Below, in pieces: positions 62,308 to 64,000 of a stretch of 64,000 nt of DNA. Source of the stretch: an uncultured Massilia sp. (lineage in GTDB: Bacteria; Pseudomonadota; Gammaproteobacteria; Burkholderiales; Burkholderiaceae_D). The notes beneath the pieces are model-generated. The model worked only from the letters and a program-made list of their open reading frames with translations. It made no database searches and was not told the DNA's origin. Where the stretch lies: the NCBI RefSeq assembly GCF_913773735.1, contig NZ_CAJYEB010000049.1, positions 124,001 to 188,000 of the forward strand. The letters run 5' to 3'. Position numbers and translations under genes: made by a program. How positions within the stretch are numbered: the stretch's first letter is position 1; each line of letters starts with the position of its first letter.

Positions 62308-62994
62308 ATGCCCACGCCAATCTGCCATCCCTGCCCCGACGACGACGGCCATCCGGTCTTCATCGCCCGCCCGTCGTCGCCCTGTGAGCCCGACGCCTGG
62401 CACGACCCCGCCCGCGTGGCGACGGCCGTGCCGGGCGGCTGCGTGCCCGCGGCGCTCAATGGCCTCGCGTTCGGCCCCGCCGGCCTCGCCGGCCTGCCCC
62501 CTCCCGCAGGCATCGAGGAACCGGCCTTCGTCCTGCCCCCGGGCCTGGAGGCCGCCGCCGGCGCGGTGGTGGTCGAGGACGACGGACGCGTGTGGCTGGT
62601 GGCGCCGACCAATGCGTTCGGCGGCTACGCGGCCACCTTTCCGAAGGGGCGCGTCGATCCCGGCGCCAGCCTGCAGGCGACCGCCGTGCGCGAGGTGTTC
62701 GAGGAATCGGGCCTGGCCGTCGAGATCGTCGCCTTCCTGGCCGACGTGCGCCGCACCCGGACCTTCACGCGCTACTACCTGGCGCGCCGCGTCGGCGGCA
62801 ATCCGGCGCTGATGGGCTGGGAGACGCAGGCGGTGCACCTGGTGCCGCCGGCGCGGCTGGCGGACGTCGCCGCGCACGCGAACGACACGGCCATCATTGC
62901 CGCGCTGGGGCGGCGCGCCGCCGCCGGCGCGGACGCGGTCAGGTCGTCAGCACCAGCGAAAAGAACACCCGCGTCGGGCCGTTCGAGAGCTTGA
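62308..62994 (+). CDS. Nudix hydrolase
   Basis: A 228-aa protein from ATG 62308. The Nudix box is FPKGRVDPGASLQATAVREV plus FEESG: the REVFEESGL core with its catalytic glutamates is intact, but the first box Glu (G-x5-E) is Ala. YAATFPKGR and ETQAVHLVPPARL fit the NUDIX fold. It probably cleaves a nucleoside diphosphate derivative; the substrate is unknown. The N-terminal ~90 residues are an extension rich in Pro and Ala. The last 56 bp overlap the convergent gene to the right, so the true C-terminus may be a recent frame extension. Confidence 0.85.
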   Translation: MPTPICHPCPDDDGHPVFIARPSSPCEPDAWHDPARVATAVPGGCVPAALNGLAFGPAGLAGLPPPAGIEEPAFVLPPGLEAAAGAVVVEDDGRVWLVAPTNAFGGYAATFPKGRVDPGASLQATAVREVFEESGLAVEIVAFLADVRRTRTFTRYYLARRVGGNPALMGWETQAVHLVPPARLADVAAHANDTAIIAALGRRAAAGADAVRSSAPAKRTPASGRSRA

Positions 62995-64000
62995 AGAACA
63001 GCTTGTTGCGGCCCTTGCGAAAGCGTACCGTGCGCCGGCCCTCGCTCAGGTTGTAGTCGCGCACGTGGGTATTCCAGGTGTCGTACGCCTGGCCGAAGAA
63101 CCAGCCCTTGTCGACGTTCCCGCCACCCCAGACCAGCCTGTCGTTGAGCCAGAGCCGGGCGTCGTCGTCGGCGCCGACCCAGATCGTCAGGTCCCTGTCC
63201 TCGTCCATCATCAGTTCCGTATAGCCGTAGTACACGGCGTCCTCCTCGGCCACCGGCGGCACCAGCGGATAGCGCGCCGCGTCGACGTATTCCCAGCGCA
63301 GCAGGCGGCCATCCTTGCCGCGATAGGCGGCGTCCAGGACGACGGCCTGCTCCGGCGGGTGGCGGCCATTGGCGAACAGGCCCGCGCCATGCCGGCCCTC
63401 GAAGGGACCGATCAGGTACCAGCGATCGACGAACACGCGGCTGGCGTACGGACCGCCGGGGCCGATCACGCCGCCCGACCCCTTGGCGACCGCGCCGGCG
63501 CCCACGGCGGGGATCCGTCCCTTGCCGCCGTCGAAGAGCCCGTACTGGCCCGATGCCGCATAGGCCTTCGTCGGCTGCTCCGGCAGGTCGGGATGCGAAA
63601 AGTCGGTGATCCGCTCCAGCACCGACAGCAGCGCCACGCCGCTGGTCTTGCCCTGCGTCGCCGGGCCCTGGCCCGTGGCTGCGCCGAGGGCCGCATCGCC
63701 CGGCGCCAGGCTGCCGTCCTCCGACGGCCGCATGCCGGCGGGGCGCGCCGGGCCGGCCGTCACCGGGGTGCCGTCGCGCTGGCGCTCCAGTTCGCGCCGG
63801 CGCTGCTCCAGGGCGGCGCGCGCCCGCGCTTCGAGCCCGGCGATCCGCGCCGCGGCGTCGGCAGCGTCCCGCGGCGCGGGGCGCGCGGTCTCCGGCGGCG
63901 GGCTGGCCTGCGCCAACCGTTCGAGCGCCTTCTCCTTCGGGATCGCGAGCAGCGTCGCGAGTCGCGCCGCCTTGATGTCCCGCTCGATCCCGTCGATGGC
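62939..64000 (-). CDS. Hypothetical protein with PA14-like domain, 5' end outside the window
   Basis: The frame ends at 62939 and is open to the right edge, so the start is missing. The visible 353 residues begin with a charged helix that may be a coiled coil (IAGLEARARAALEQRRRELE). A Gly/Ala linker follows, and then a beta-rich domain with RWYLIGPFEGRHGAGLF, LTIWVGADDDARLWLNDRLV and GRNKLFFKLSNGPTRVFFSL. The D-D-A-x-L-W-L-N-x-x-L-V pattern is like PA14/carbohydrate-binding jelly rolls. It is convergent with the Nudix gene. No function can be assigned. Confidence 0.8.
   Translation of the reverse strand, partial: AIDGIERDIKAARLATLLAIPKEKALERLAQASPPPETARPAPRDAADAAARIAGLEARARAALEQRRRELERQRDGTPVTAGPARPAGMRPSEDGSLAPGDAALGAATGQGPATQGKTSGVALLSVLERITDFSHPDLPEQPTKAYAASGQYGLFDGGKGRIPAVGAGAVAKGSGGVIGPGGPYASRVFVDRWYLIGPFEGRHGAGLFANGRHPPEQAVVLDAAYRGKDGRLLRWEYVDAARYPLVPPVAEEDAVYYGYTELMMDEDRDLTIWVGADDDARLWLNDRLVWGGGNVDKGWFFGQAYDTWNTHVRDYNLSEGRRTVRFRKGRNKLFFKLSNGPTRVFFSLVLTT

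Overview
The window is very GC-rich, gene-dense bacterial chromosome, with antisense frames that stay open for kilobases. Gene content (TonB-dependent glycan uptake without SusD, CheV, a signal-peptide-bearing cyanophycinase, DadA/alanine racemase, NsrR, DNA polymerase II) suggests a soil or plant-associated betaproteobacterium of the Massilia/Telluria/Duganella type in the Oxalobacteraceae. That is an inference from content and composition; no database search was possible. I found no rRNA, tRNA, CRISPR array, prophage or insertion sequence.

Bases 759-18173 and 18406-26932 form a polysaccharide-to-central-metabolism island. A minus-strand gene series (16026 to 2522) encodes a GH74 endo-xyloglucanase, GH95 alpha-L-fucosidase, TonB-dependent receptor, GH35 beta-galactosidase, GH31 alpha-xylosidase with a PA14 insert, and a CE2-type acetyl esterase. 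A convergent GH9 glucanase lies at 759-2519. This is the toolkit for dismantling fucosylated, galactosylated, acetylated xyloglucan, as in the Cellvibrio japonicus locus that groups Xyl31A, Bgl35A, Afc95A and a TonB receptor. Beside it, a second minus-strand operon (25477 to 18406) encodes a GH3 enzyme, a 2-keto-3-deoxypentonate dehydratase, an SDR sugar dehydrogenase, an SMP-30 lactonase and a pentonate dehydratase. A plus-strand 2-oxoglutarate semialdehyde dehydrogenase (16593-18173) completes an oxidative Weimberg route from xylose to 2-oxoglutarate. A LacI-family regulator (25814-26932) follows the GH3 promoter. 14-bp LacI-type palindromes sit at the GH9, GH74 and GH3 promoters and again, twice, at the promoter of an SGLT-like sodium:sugar symporter 35 kb away (60368-62035). 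I propose that the symporter belongs to the same regulon.

Bases 27002-38535 hold mixed functions: a GNAT acetyltransferase with a repeat-encoded N-terminus, cheV, a MYG1-family hydrolase, a secreted cyanophycinase, a divergent lrp / dadA-alr pair, a TerC-CBS membrane protein, a lipoprotein and an alpha/beta hydrolase. Bases 38546-42908 are an RND efflux pump pair without an outer-membrane factor. Divergent from it is a MocR-type regulator interrupted by one amber codon exactly at the conserved Tyr of its PLP domain (43564-44988).

Bases 45037-49192 form a five-gene redox operon (type II NADH dehydrogenase, membrane protein, GNAT, azoreductase, LuxR-type regulator with a degenerate receiver), divergent from an intact MocR regulator. 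An aldehyde dehydrogenase, then an SDR gene followed by an NsrR-like [Fe-S] repressor, come next; a 23-bp NsrR-type site precedes the SDR gene. The rest carries a SnoaL-like protein, Ada, an AhpD-like protein, polB, a DUF455 ferritin-like protein, a secreted repetitive protein, the symporter, a REP-like element, a Nudix hydrolase and a truncated hypothetical gene at the right edge.
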